Shown: one piece after another, positions 8,587 to 17,004 of the stretch | How positions within the stretch are numbered: the stretch's first letter is position 1 | How the letters are laid out: each line of letters starts with the position of its first letter | Origin: Planctomycetota bacterium | GTDB lineage: Bacteria > Planctomycetota > Phycisphaerae > Phycisphaerales > SM1A02 | Direction of reading: 5' to 3' | NCBI GenBank assembly: GCA_022574595.1 | Contig: JACZRS010000001.1 | Coordinates: 434,001 to 498,000, forward strand | Length of the DNA: 64,000 bases | The notes under the pieces: model-generated | Database searches by the model: none | Told to the model about the DNA's origin: nothing | Seen by the model: the letters and a program-made list of their open reading frames with translations, nothing else | Position numbers and translations under genes: made by a program

Positions 8587-9120
8587 TTAGTTGCCAACGT
8601 TATTCTTGTCGCCAGAAACTGTTGCAAGATCTTTTAGCAATGTTATGGTGCTATCTGCAACGATGTCTTCACGAAGGGATATGGGGCCAATCGTGTAACT
8701 ATCCATTTCTAACATGAAGTCATCGTTGGCATCCGAATGTTTGCCTCGTACTGCCCGCATCGCAACAACATCAGTCATCTCGAAACTAAAGGAATTCATA
8801 TCCGGATTCACAATTACCTTTGCGGTCTTAGCGCCAAACATGATCGGCCCACATTCGAGATTAAACGAAATCAATTGGCCTGTGATGGGATTGATATCCT
8901 CAGCACTTATCCACCACAATCCAATAAGCCCGCCATCAGGTTTGGATAATGCTATCTTGTGTATGTTGCGCACTACGCTTGAAACTGTGTGTTGCTTGCC
9001 TGGCCCTTTAGTAATGAATGTGATACAAATCGCAATTATTACAAACCCGCAAAGCGGCAAGAGAAATCGCTTAAACGATTTGGGATTTTGAGAGTTGTTT
9101 GGACTGTGCTGAGACGGCAT
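8587..9120 (-). CDS. Hypothetical membrane-anchored protein
   Basis: A 177-residue product with a basic N-terminus followed by one hydrophobic segment (about residues 18-38, FLLPLCGFVIIAICITFI), then a soluble domain predicted to face the periplasm. The body is beta-rich by eye and contains GGLIGLWWISAEDINPITG and a MEMDSYTIGPI stretch. I do not recognise a family. AGGAAGA lies five bases before the ATG and supports the start. It ends at the terminator shared with the kinase gene. A monocistronic unit is likely, since the next gene upstream is divergent. Confidence 0.7.
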   Translation of the reverse strand: MPSQHSPNNSQNPKSFKRFLLPLCGFVIIAICITFITKGPGKQHTVSSVVRNIHKIALSKPDGGLIGLWWISAEDINPITGQLISFNLECGPIMFGAKTAKVIVNPDMNSFSFEMTDVVAMRAVRGKHSDANDDFMLEMDSYTIGPISLREDIVADSTITLLKDLATVSGDKNNVGN

Positions 9121-9348
9121 TGCTGCTTCTTCCTAAGGTGCATAATGACGGCTATATGTATACAGCCCCACCATGGAATCGGATATTATCTACTAAGGAT
9201 AAAGCAGCATCACATGGTTCTCGGAACTTGTTATAAAACATGGCCAATTCAAAGCTACATCCAGTACACGCCAACCTGGATCAACGCTATTATCGAGCCC
9301 TAACCAAGCCTAATTGTCTCAGCATAAAACCAGCCCACCTTTGCGCCT

Positions 9349-10170
9349 ATGAGTATCGATCAACTTGCAACAAATGATATCGCTTTGCTGGCCCTGGCGT
9401 TTCTAATAGTAGCGGTGCTGTATTCATTGGTCGGCCATGGCGGAGGTTCGGGTTACCTTGCGGTTATGGCGTTATACGGAATTCTGCCAGCCGATCTGAG
9501 ACCCATCGCTTTAGCACTTAATGTTCTCGTATCGAGCATAGGTTTAGTTCGCTTTGCCAAAGTGCGAGCATTTGAGATAAAGATATTTTGGCCGTTTGTT
9601 GTTACGTCTATTCCCTGTGCGTTTATTGGCGGGTACATTGAGCTTGATCCAACAATCTACAAAATCGCTCTTGGAGTGATACTGCTCTTTAGTGCTTACC
9701 GCTTGTTTATGCACTTGCCAACACAGGGAGAGAAGACAAATTCACTGCCACTATTTGCTGCATTGGTGTGTGGCTCAGTAATTGGTTTATTATCAGGAGT
9801 CATCGGAGTAGGTGGTGGAATTTTTCTAAGCCCTATCTTACTGCTAATGGGATGGGCCACCGCAAGACAAACAGCGGGAATCTCAGCAGGATTTATTCTG
9901 GTTAATTCCTTAGCTGGCCTGGCGGGTATATTTGCCGCTTCAATCCAAGATGGAACAACTCTGCCGTTTTCAAATGTTTCAATAATTATTTTCGCAGCAG
10001 CAGTTGTGATGGGAGGCCTTGTGGGATCGAGTATTGGTAGCAAAAAGCTCGGCCACATCTCACTCCGCAGAGTATTAGCGGTTGTATTAGTCCTCGCAGC
10101 AGTGAAGATGTTTTTTCCATCAACCAGCCAATCTGCACCTGAATCTGCTAATGAAACCAGTGATTCTTAA
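9349..10170 (+). CDS. TauE/SafE-family sulfite/organosulfur exporter-like permease
   Basis: A 273-residue polytopic inner-membrane protein. It has two homologous halves of about four helices each. The family glycine motifs are visible in both: LVGHGGGSGYLAV (residues about 28-40) and LSGVIGVGGGIFLSPILLL (about 147-165). TauE/SafE members export sulfite, sulfoacetate or related anions. The substrate here is unknown. The neighbourhood (methylisocitrate lyase 55 bases downstream) suggests a possible organic-acid substrate, but that is only inference. No strong ribosome binding site precedes the ATG. Confidence 0.9.
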   Translation: MSIDQLATNDIALLALAFLIVAVLYSLVGHGGGSGYLAVMALYGILPADLRPIALALNVLVSSIGLVRFAKVRAFEIKIFWPFVVTSIPCAFIGGYIELDPTIYKIALGVILLFSAYRLFMHLPTQGEKTNSLPLFAALVCGSVIGLLSGVIGVGGGIFLSPILLLMGWATARQTAGISAGFILVNSLAGLAGIFAASIQDGTTLPFSNVSIIIFAAAVVMGGLVGSSIGSKKLGHISLRRVLAVVLVLAAVKMFFPSTSQSAPESANETSDS

Positions 10171-10225
10171 GTTTGTGCGTTGCGGCTTCGATATAGCCTA
10201 GGATAATTTGAAACAGGAAAACCTT

Positions 10226-11092
10226 ATGCCCGCCCACCCCGGAAGAATACTACATGATGCTCTTAATCGAGGCACAGTCATTGCCCCTGGTGCGTTTAAC
10301 GCGCTGGTAGCAAGGGCAGTAGCCCAAGCCGGTTTTGATGCGTGTTATATCTCTGGCGGAGCAACCGCTAATGTTGCGGGCTATCCCGATATAGGTTTGA
10401 TATCGCTCAGTGAGATGTGCAGGACCATAAAGGAAATATCACAAGCCAGCGGCTTGCCCACAATCGTCGATGCAGATACAGGCTACGGCGAAGTGGAATC
10501 CACAGCTAGAACTGTTGCCGACTACGAACGAGCAGGTGCAGCTGCACTTCACCTTGAAGATCAAGTCTTCCCCAAACGCTGCGGCCACCTTGATGGCAAA
10601 ACTCTCATTCCTGCAGAACAAATGGCTGAGAAAGTACAAGCAGCAGCACAAGCGCGCCTAAGCGAAGACTTCTTAATAATTGCACGAACCGATGCAGCAA
10701 CTGCAACAAGTCTTGATGATGCTATTGAGCGAGGCAACATGTATCGCCAAGCCGGTGCTGATATGATCTTCCCCGAAGGCTTGCAAAGCGAGGAGCAGTT
10801 TGCGGACTATGCAAAGGCTTCGCCTGGGCTTCTTCTTGCGAACATGACTGAGTTTGGAAAGACGCCACATATTCCTGCTGCTAAGTTTGGGGAGCTGGGT
10901 TATCAGCTTGTCATCTACCCATTAAGTATGATGCGTATGGCCATGAAAGCGGTCGAAGCAGGTCTTAACGAACTTAAGAACAAAGGCACATTGGAAGGCG
11001 TACTCGATCAAATGCAAACTCGAAGTGAGCTATATGAACAGTTAAAGTACACACCGGGCGAGCAGTGGGAATACCCGAATTCATCGAGGTGA
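10226..11092 (+). CDS. prpB: Methylisocitrate lyase / PEP mutase family enzyme (PrpB-like)
   Basis: A 288-residue TIM-barrel carbon-carbon lyase. PrpB splits 2-methylisocitrate into pyruvate and succinate in propionate catabolism. Visible motifs include the substrate-site SGGATANVAGYPD near residue 45, the metal-binding DADTGYG (about 85-91), LEDQVFPKRCGHLDGK (about 113-128) whose Cys is the catalytic residue, and IARTDA (about 155-160). The KRCGHLDGK signature favours a lyase over phosphonopyruvate mutase. Start: the frame extends to a TTG at 10208, but AGGAAAA sits properly before the ATG at 10226. Two bases separate its stop from the start of a zinc-ribbon membrane protein. A citrate synthase-like gene lies 3.2 kb downstream, beyond an accessory patch, and may be the methylcitrate synthase partner. 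No prpD was seen. Confidence 0.85.
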   Translation: MPAHPGRILHDALNRGTVIAPGAFNALVARAVAQAGFDACYISGGATANVAGYPDIGLISLSEMCRTIKEISQASGLPTIVDADTGYGEVESTARTVADYERAGAAALHLEDQVFPKRCGHLDGKTLIPAEQMAEKVQAAAQARLSEDFLIIARTDAATATSLDDAIERGNMYRQAGADMIFPEGLQSEEQFADYAKASPGLLLANMTEFGKTPHIPAAKFGELGYQLVIYPLSMMRMAMKAVEAGLNELKNKGTLEGVLDQMQTRSELYEQLKYTPGEQWEYPNSSR

Positions 11093-11094
11093 AG

Positions 11095-11577
11095 ATGCAA
11101 CAATCGACTCCTGATGAAATAGAGATGCTACTAGCGTTCGTACGTGATCGTGACGCCAGCTGCCCTAACTGTGGCTATAACGTAAGAGACCTGACAAAAC
11201 CCATCTGCCCGGAATGTCAGGAAGACCTTCTGCTGAAAGTGGGTTCGCGGGTATATCCCATTCGTTGGCTGCTGATAACGGTCGCCCCCGGGATATTTAC
11301 GGGTATCACTTCGGTTATTGTGGCAGTTCTATTTGCGATAGCCTTGGTTAATACGACTAATACCAATGTCTCTTTAGGATCTCTAAAGACCATACCACTA
11401 GATGCCATTGCCTTAGCTACTTTCTTCGCTCTAAGTGCAGTTGTTGCAATTGTGATCATATTCATGCATAAGCGATTCATTAGACAACCTCAACCGCGCC
11501 AAATCTTGTGGGCTATCTGGTTGTGGATGATCCACCTTTGTGCTTTCTTCATATTCCTGATTAATGTAATACCCTAA
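11095..11577 (+). CDS. Zinc-ribbon membrane protein, hypothetical
   Basis: A 160-residue protein with an N-terminal zinc ribbon (CPNCGYNVRDL..PICPECQ, about residues 24-45). Three or four hydrophobic helices follow (about 60-83, 103-125 and 137-158). This architecture of a CPxCGY ribbon plus a membrane domain recurs four more times in the window (42.6, 43.3, 46.1 and 48.2 kb). The ATG at 11095 is preferred over the upstream in-frame GTG because GAGGTG, overlapping the prpB stop codon, is a suitable ribosome binding site. Translational coupling to prpB is therefore likely. Function unknown. Confidence 0.75.
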   Translation: MQQSTPDEIEMLLAFVRDRDASCPNCGYNVRDLTKPICPECQEDLLLKVGSRVYPIRWLLITVAPGIFTGITSVIVAVLFAIALVNTTNTNVSLGSLKTIPLDAIALATFFALSAVVAIVIIFMHKRFIRQPQPRQILWAIWLWMIHLCAFFIFLINVIP

Positions 11578-11951
11578 GACTGTGTTGCTAGTACTGCAAT
11601 GCCCCTCTCCCACTTCTGTAGGGCGGATTTTATAAATTTTGGTAATTATATACTACACTCATCAGAACCGTAGCCTTTAGCACATCCTGTGCTTATTGAC
11701 AAGTTATCCACAATTTCCACAATATCTAGGTTAAGTTGCACTGACTTTGAATGTCTGGTAACATTCGGCTGCGTTTATATGGAGGATCTACCGACTTACT
11801 TAGACAAACTTCCCACCGCGCGTCGCCAAACACTCCATGTAAACGCATAGAACCAGGCGTCGGCGGTGGATTTTGCACGGGACCAAAATGAGGAAGAAAG
11901 CGAGAAAAGGATGAAGGTAAGGAATACCGAGCATACGCAATGGATGCGTTA
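11578..11951. other. Gene-poor intergenic region at start of accessory patch
   Basis: About 370 bases, AT-rich near 11630-11740, without a convincing gene. A single TTATCCACA (11704-11712) matches a DnaA box, but no cluster surrounds it. Overlapping reading frames on both strands have no recognisable family. They may be decayed sequence bordering the island that separates prpB from the citrate synthase gene. Confidence 0.45.
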
Positions 11952-12137
11952 TCAACCATTTTCGATTGTGGGGGATTGTCGGCCTCGTTTCTGACGCTTC
12001 CGGCGTTCTTCACAATCCACTTCGTCGCGCGGTGTTTTCGACAGCGCGGCCAAGGCTCGATCAAGCTCTTTGAGCGGCAACGGTTCTTCGTTGTCGTTTT
12101 TTGTTTTGCCAGTTTGTTTTTTGCTATCTGGTTTCAT
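11952..12137 (-). CDS. Small charged hypothetical protein
   Basis: A 61-residue, highly charged product. Its core (PLKELDRALAALSKTPRDEV) resembles short conserved helical segments seen in small antitoxin-like or regulatory proteins; that resemblance is a recollection, not a search result. Its tail is very basic (RRKRQKRGRQ). No Shine-Dalgarno sequence precedes the ATG. The composition looks like a real soluble protein, whereas the overlapping plus-strand frame (11940-12167) looks like its shadow. Confidence is modest. Confidence 0.4.
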   Translation of the reverse strand: MKPDSKKQTGKTKNDNEEPLPLKELDRALAALSKTPRDEVDCEERRKRQKRGRQSPTIENG

Positions 12138-12408
12138 AGGAAGGGGAGCCGAGGTTTGATAATTTAGAGGTCGTCTGGGCGGCCAGTGAAAGAAAGGGAA
12201 AAGGCCGGAGTTGTTTTGCGACTTGCTCCGACCAATGCCCTCCCAGAGACTTTCTTGCTGCTAGGTTGATTTCACAGGCTAAGCCTAGCACGTTGTCCCA
12301 AACGAGTTCTTGCCTTGGGCGTGCCTGTGCGCCCGAGGTACAGAGTCTAATCTACACTAACAGATTTGATTGTCAAATTGTTCGTGAAGATATTCACAAC
12401 CTTAATAT

Positions 12409-12413
12409 AGGAG
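12409..12413 (+). promoter_or_regulatory. Ribosome binding site deciding the GTG start of the GIY-YIG gene
   Basis: AGGAG lies eight bases upstream of the GTG at 12422. It argues against the upstream ATG at 12266, which would add 52 residues with no domain similarity. Confidence 0.6.
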
Positions 12414-12421
12414 ATATCAAA

Positions 12422-12718
12422 GTGATATCTGCAACTAAATATACGTTTACAAGTTCTAACATTGATCTAGCTCCAGCTTCAAGTGGCGTTTATGTCCTGT
12501 ATGACGGTGACACGATCACCTACTATGGTTCATCCGAGACCTCCGTTCGCGCACGTTTGAGGCGTCACCACAACGGTAACGAAGGTCAATGCACCAAATC
12601 TGCGACTCACTTCAAGTGGGAAACAACGCAGCGACCATTGGGCCGCGAAGCGGAACTTTTACATGAGTACGAGGAGACTTACGGTGCGCTGCCGCGCTGT
12701 AACGACCGCGACGTCTAA
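12422..12718 (+). CDS. Stand-alone GIY-YIG-like nuclease domain protein
   Basis: A 98-residue protein consisting essentially of one GIY-YIG fold. Strand 1 carries GVYVLYDGD and strand 2 TYYGSS, the counterparts of GIY and YIG. The catalytic Arg is probably in VRARLRRHHNG (residues about 42-52) and the metal-binding Glu in REAELLHEYEE (about 78-88). GIY-YIG domains cut DNA in mobile endonucleases, UvrC and restriction enzymes, but many short stand-alone members have unknown roles. Start: a longer frame exists from 12266, but AGGAG (12409-12413) is eight bases before the GTG at 12422, and the domain begins just after. The 3' end overlaps that of the convergent gene by four bases. Confidence 0.65.
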   Translation: MISATKYTFTSSNIDLAPASSGVYVLYDGDTITYYGSSETSVRARLRRHHNGNEGQCTKSATHFKWETTQRPLGREAELLHEYEETYGALPRCNDRDV

Positions 12719-12966
12719 TCTCCAATGTCAACAAGCCATGTTGGCCTACACGAACCGGCGACGGCTACGCCCGCGCCGGTTCTTTCCCCCATATTCCCAA
12801 AGAGTAGTTCCCGATTGCCATGCGGGAGGTTGCCAAAAATCCTCAAGCGGAAAGGCGACTCATTGTCGTTCGGAACTTTCTCAAATTGAATTGTCAATCC
12901 AGAAACAGGGTCATTGATGATCTGTTCGCGGATAGTCCATTCGCGTGCGTTAGATTTCATTGTCAT
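12715..12966 (-). CDS. Small hypothetical protein
   Basis: An 83-residue product of unknown family. The stretch IREQIINDPVSGLTIQFEKV followed by a RLRIFGNLPHGNREL stretch looks like an ordered beta-rich domain, and the C-terminus contains GSCRPTWLVDIGD. The frame can begin at a TTG at 12996; the ATG at 12966 (or 12960) is more plausible, though no good ribosome binding site precedes any of them. It converges on the GIY-YIG gene with a four-base overlap. It lies next to an IS remnant, so horizontal origin is possible. Confidence 0.5.
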   Translation of the reverse strand: MTMKSNAREWTIREQIINDPVSGLTIQFEKVPNDNESPFRLRIFGNLPHGNRELLFGNMGERTGAGVAVAGSCRPTWLVDIGD

Positions 12967-13058
12967 AGTGGAATTAGTAATCGTTTGGTCCCCCAATAGT
13001 TCAACATCATTACTTAGTTAATTTACTAGTCCGATAAGTAACAATGCTATGGCTTCTT

Positions 13059-13604
13059 CTACTTAGCAGTCAATTCTTGAAAACGGAGCCTGCGCCCTAC
13101 TACGTCTTGCATGACATAATCAAAGCGTTCGGCGTCAGTAGCTTTACGCATATTAAATCTTCGGCATTGCTCATCTAAATAGCGTTGTAGATGCTGAGGT
13201 TCGACAGCAATATAAGTACCACGCAAGCATCGCTTGAGCAGACTCCAGAAGTTCTCAAGCCCATTCGTATGAATGCGCCCATCAACGTAATGCTTAGCGT
13301 GATTCACCATGTAATGCAAATATCCGTAATATCCACAGAAGTATTCCGACCCTATATCGCTATATAGCGTTGACCCATTCTCAACATTCTTACGAACGAT
13401 AGTCTCAATACTTCCGCGCTCGACGCTAGGCACTACCTTAGCTCTGATTTCGCCTCTACGCTGTAATAGACCATGTACAATCGTTTTACGCCCTTTCTGT
13501 CCGTATCGCTTCCTTGCTCTGGATTTGCGATTACCTGACATATTGGACATCTTGCCGCCGATGAAGCTCTCATCAGTTTCAATCTCGCCGGTCGATATCA
13601 CCAC
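13059..13604 (-). pseudogene. IS1595-family (ISXO2-like) transposase, N-terminally truncated
   Basis: The 181 readable residues are the DDE catalytic domain of an IS1595-type transposase. All three acidic residues are recognisable: Asp in ETDESFIGGK (residue 11), Asp in LYSDIGSEYF and Glu in HTNGLENFWSLLKRCLRGTY, followed by LDEQCRRFNMR. Intact relatives carry roughly 100 or more further N-terminal residues with a zinc ribbon and DNA-binding part. Here the frame opens only at a GTG at 13604, exactly where homology to another gene (truncated SRPBCC) begins on the opposite strand. It is therefore a remnant, probably inactive. Terminal inverted repeats were not identified. Confidence 0.8.
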
Positions 13605-14100
13605 AGATTACCACCTCAAATCCGCCAACGGCAAGACCGTGCTTCGACTTGTGCAGACAGGCTTGGGGCCGGAAAAGGAATGGGATGGTGAATACAACGC
13701 CACTGCCGAAGATTGGCCGATGTTCCTGGCAATTCTCTTGCACTACGTCCCCAATCATGGCGGTGTGGTACGACAAGTCACCAATATTGCAGTGGCCATT
13801 GATCTTCCCGCATCTGAGACATGGTCCCGATTGTTCGCTGGTAATACACCCACGCTTGGTTCACCCTATGAACTTAAGCTCACAGACTCACTAGTAGTCC
13901 ACGGCACAACGAGGCTAATCAACCCGGGGCGACGTCTGGTCGGTACGATTCCTGATCTCAACTACGCTATATTTGTGCTTACTATTCATGACAAGGAAGA
14001 CAAGAGTAAGATTGCCATTGAATTGTTCACATACAATTTACCTGCGGATCAACTTGTTACAACCGAGCGTCAATGGACGGACGCGCTGATCAATATCTAG
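13594..14100 (+). pseudogene. SRPBCC/AHSA1-like gene, 5' part lost at the IS junction
   Basis: From about 13594 the plus strand encodes the second half of an SRPBCC (Activator-of-Hsp90-ATPase-like) domain: KTVLRLVQTGLGP, EKEWDGEYNATAEDW and MFLAILLHYV are its usual C-terminal strand and helix. A further 110 residues follow that may be a second half-domain (TERQWTDALINI at the end). The N-terminal strands are missing. The only upstream in-frame ATG (13525) lies in sequence antisense to the transposase, so the longer reading frame is chimeric. The simplest view is an IS-mediated deletion that joined two truncated genes head to head. Confidence 0.65.
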
Positions 14101-14329
14101 CAGCGTCAAGCGCAGTATTGTCCCGCACGAATGCAGGACCATATTCTCGGAATGCTGTAACAACGACAACTGAGGCGTTGTCCGCGCTGCTATTTCCGCT
14201 TCAAATCCCAACCGCGATTAACATGCTACGATAGAATAGTGATTTGCAACTGAGATGGCCACCAAAGGGCATCTATTCAATCTATTTTTGCTACTTATTT
14301 ACTCCCTACTTTATTGCGGATATCTATCG

Positions 14330-15502
14330 ATGACTACTACCGATGTAAAATCTTCGCCTAAACCACAAGACACAAGAGGTCTGGCTGGGCAGACCATCGG
14401 CGATACTTCTATCTGCCAAGTATCGCAAACCGAACTGATTTATCGCGGATATGAAATTGCGGATCTTGCAGCCAACGCAACGTTTGAAGAAGTTGCGCAT
14501 CTGCTGCTTGTGGGTCACAAACCCTCAGCCGAGGAACTGAAACAGTTTAAAGATGAGTTGACATCGATGCGGGCTGTGGATCGCGGCATATTGGAAGTAA
14601 TCGGAAAAATCGCACAATGTGAAACTGGTTCAGATGATGTCCACCCAATGAGCATTTTGCGAACTGGAATTTCTCTACTTTCTCATGTTGATCCAGACTG
14701 TGAAGATAATTCGCCGGAAGCGGAGTTGCGTAAGGCCAAGCGTTTGCTTGCACAGATTCCAACGATCATAGGCTTCGGCCAAATGAGTCGCGATGGTAAG
14801 ACGCCGGTCGAGCCTGATCCAAACCTCGATCATGCAGCGAACTTACTTTGGTGTATGACTGGTAAAAAACCCAGCGAATCGGCAGCTAAAGTCATGGATG
14901 TTTCACTGATCCTTTATGCGGAACATGATTTTAACGCATCGACATTTGCAGCCCGAGTTATCGCTTCAACTGAATCGGATATGCACGGTGCAGTGTGTGG
15001 CGGGATCGCAGCCTTAAAAGGACCATTGCATGGTGGAGCTAACGAAAAAGCCATGGAAATGCTCAAAGATATCGACGCTTATATCCAGGCAGGCAGCGGC
15101 GATGTAGATAAGTTCATGAAAGAAGCATTCGCGGAAAAACGAAAACTCATGGGGTTCGGACACCGCGTATACAAAAACGGCGATCATCGCGCGGGAATCT
15201 TAAGATCATGGGGCTTAAAGGTCGCAGAAGAACAAGGCGCAGATTCTAAAAAGTGGTTCGACATCGGCGACCGCGTTCAACAAATAATGCTAGATCAAAA
15301 GAACATTCACCCCAACGTAGATTTCCCCTGCGGCATGACTTACTACGTCATGGGAATCCCCGTTCCGCAGTACACGCCGATCTTCGTAGCCAGTCGAATC
15401 ACAGGCTGGTGCGCCCACATTATGGAACAGCACCAGGACAACCGCATTATCCGCCCACTAGCAAATTACACCGGTCCTGAGCTGAAGAAGTGGAATGGGT
15501 AA
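14330..15502 (+). CDS. Citrate synthase / 2-methylcitrate synthase
   Basis: A type I citrate-synthase fold of about 390 residues. It condenses oxaloacetate with acetyl-CoA or, in PrpC, propionyl-CoA. Catalytic residues are visible: His in GPLHGGANEKA, His in MGFGHRVYKNGDHRA and Asp in HPNVDFPCGMTYYVMGIP. The N-terminus begins with the family segment GLAGQTIGDTSICQV and IYRGYEIADLA. I start at the ATG at 14330; the frame runs back to 14255 with a hydrophobic, non-homologous stretch that would be unusual for this cytosolic enzyme. Proximity to a PrpB-like lyase (3.2 kb away) favours a methylcitrate role, but the short bacterial enzymes of both kinds look alike, so the specificity is open. Confidence 0.88.
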   Translation: MTTTDVKSSPKPQDTRGLAGQTIGDTSICQVSQTELIYRGYEIADLAANATFEEVAHLLLVGHKPSAEELKQFKDELTSMRAVDRGILEVIGKIAQCETGSDDVHPMSILRTGISLLSHVDPDCEDNSPEAELRKAKRLLAQIPTIIGFGQMSRDGKTPVEPDPNLDHAANLLWCMTGKKPSESAAKVMDVSLILYAEHDFNASTFAARVIASTESDMHGAVCGGIAALKGPLHGGANEKAMEMLKDIDAYIQAGSGDVDKFMKEAFAEKRKLMGFGHRVYKNGDHRAGILRSWGLKVAEEQGADSKKWFDIGDRVQQIMLDQKNIHPNVDFPCGMTYYVMGIPVPQYTPIFVASRITGWCAHIMEQHQDNRIIRPLANYTGPELKKWNG

Positions 15503-15506
15503 GTGC

Positions 15507-15692
15507 TTAGCGTCTTGCCTGTCGCGATTGAGAAGAAAACTTCTCTTTCAATCCGCTGAGGAATTCATCAACCAAACCGGTTCCGCCCCGCTCATTCTTA
15601 GCCCTGTCACCCCTACGACGTTCATACTCATTGGGTCGGTACTTCTTGAGGAATTCATCATTACTCGAAATGTTGTTTTTACTTTTTGTCAT
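15507..15692 (-). CDS. Small basic hypothetical protein coupled to the Ntn-hydrolase gene
   Basis: A 61-residue charged protein (MTKSKNNISSNDEFLKKYR..., then RRRGDRAKNERGG, and an amphipathic LVDEFLSGLKEKF). It has no recognised family. Its ATG lies inside the last codons of the upstream gene: the frames overlap by 14 bases (15679-15692), with GGAAGACC just before the ATG. Translation is therefore probably coupled, and the product may work with the proteasome-like protein. The DEFL..L.. helix near each end could be a docking or recognition segment, which is speculative. Confidence 0.6.
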   Translation of the reverse strand: MTKSKNNISSNDEFLKKYRPNEYERRRGDRAKNERGGTGLVDEFLSGLKEKFSSQSRQARR

Positions 15693-17004
15693 GAGGTCTT
15701 CCATAGTAGGTAGCAAAGAAGTGTTGGTTCAACTCTGGTTTAAAATAGTGTTTTCTCTTTATCCAAATTAACCCATCACCCTTGGAAATAACAGCAACAT
15801 CAATCGGGCCAGCGACAGTCTCACTATCCAGAGAGACTCTGCGCCTTAATGAGGTCAAGTTCACAAACGCTTCAGCCATATCGGCCAATTCATCCTTGGG
15901 CTGTGCTAGAACCATATTGATTATTGGATCAGTGTGGTGTCTGCGCCGATACTGCTGCAAATTTTTGACATATTTCTTAAACTGAGCTTGCATTCTCTTC
16001 TGAGCAATCTGCTCAACTCTTTTTCGCTCCTTTACAGAAAGGCCGTTTACCTCATTAAGTATGAACAAAGGTAATTCACTCAGAATTGTTGCAAAATCAC
16101 TTTCAATAGCCATTTGATATGAGGGATCTACACCTTCAAGAAAGTTGCGTACAACTTCTTGCTGCGCGAATGGTACAATCGCAGCCTCAGTATCTTTGCC
16201 TATATCACACTTGGTATTCAGACTTGCGTGAAGAACTCCTGCTACACGACCATTTACATCAAAAGCGCGAAGCCTGGGGTACATATCCTTTTTCCCAAAG
16301 CCACACAATACGACGCCGCTATTCTTTGAATGCGACATTTGCTGTACACTTCTCAGCAGTATCCAAGCACCTAAGCGGTTAAGTTGTTGTTTTGCTTTTG
16401 GCGTGAGTGGTATCTTTTCAAAAACCTCAGTTTGGCATTTTGAAATAATGCTCTTAATACGTTGCTTCAATTTTTGCGCAGCATTTTTTTCAATTCCAAT
16501 CACATCTTGAGCACTCTTCCACAGCTTATAATGTTGATCAATTACGCCATCTACCAACTTCGCAATCTCTGTTTTTGTTAAAGATGCTTTCTTGTGATTA
16601 CGAAATTGCTTCGCAACTTCTTCAATTTCTTTAGCGACAAGATCATAATAGCTTTTGATGTAATTTATAGCATGAGAATCTTCTTCCTTCTTGGAAGCCA
16701 GCATCTTCGTACTGCGGAGATACTCAAGAAATCCTTCCGCATAATCAGGCAAGGCATCAAAGCTTTTTTGCCCTAATGTAGCACGATAATCCTTGATAAC
16801 TGTTTCCCATGGCATTTCCATAAAAGACGCAGTTCCGTATACCATAATCCCTACGGGATGGTGTTTAGACAAAGCGAATACTTTGTTTGCAGAGGTAAAG
16901 ATTTTCTCCCTTTTTCTACCTTCCGATTCAAATGAAATAGTCACAGCACTGTCGGCAGCCATTGCCACGGCTTGTCTGTTCAAGATTGCTACTTCGGCAG
17001 TCAT
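15679..17004 (-). CDS. Predicted proteasome-like Ntn-hydrolase family protein
   Basis: A 441-residue cytosolic protein without signal peptide. Its N-terminus, MTAEVAILNRQAVAMAADSA, reads like a proteasome beta subunit. If the initiator Met is removed, Thr is residue 1 and Asp falls at position 17, as in the catalytic Thr1/Asp17 pair. Then ANKVFALSKHHPVGIMVYGT resembles the beta-subunit NK(V/I)...G segment that contains Lys33, here shifted to Lys40 by an insertion. The rest is much longer than a 200-250 residue beta subunit: a helical, Lys-rich middle (about 95-210) and a C-terminal part ending in a WIKRKHYFKPE segment. I infer a self-standing Ntn-hydrolase (amidase or peptidase) or a degenerate relative. 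No Shine-Dalgarno is seen. The downstream 61-residue gene overlaps by 14 bases. Confidence 0.6.
   Translation of the reverse strand: MTAEVAILNRQAVAMAADSAVTISFESEGRKREKIFTSANKVFALSKHHPVGIMVYGTASFMEMPWETVIKDYRATLGQKSFDALPDYAEGFLEYLRSTKMLASKKEEDSHAINYIKSYYDLVAKEIEEVAKQFRNHKKASLTKTEIAKLVDGVIDQHYKLWKSAQDVIGIEKNAAQKLKQRIKSIISKCQTEVFEKIPLTPKAKQQLNRLGAWILLRSVQQMSHSKNSGVVLCGFGKKDMYPRLRAFDVNGRVAGVLHASLNTKCDIGKDTEAAIVPFAQQEVVRNFLEGVDPSYQMAIESDFATILSELPLFILNEVNGLSVKERKRVEQIAQKRMQAQFKKYVKNLQQYRRRHHTDPIINMVLAQPKDELADMAEAFVNLTSLRRRVSLDSETVAGPIDVAVISKGDGLIWIKRKHYFKPELNQHFFATYYGRPHDKK

Noticed and set aside
8989-9303. Plus-strand frame of 104 codons opposite a hypothetical gene
   Set aside because: It is antisense to the start of the minus-strand gene at 8587-9120, which has a ribosome binding site and a signal anchor. 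The translation is low in sense.
11704-11712. Perfect DnaA-box word TTATCCACA in an AT-rich gap, suggesting an origin
   Set aside because: Only one box is present, and there is no dnaA, dnaN or gidA gene, no box cluster and no iterons. A nine-base match occurs by chance.
11726-12064. Minus-strand 112-codon frame in the accessory patch
   Set aside because: No recognised family and no ribosome binding site. It overlaps the more plausible 61-residue gene on the same strand in another frame.
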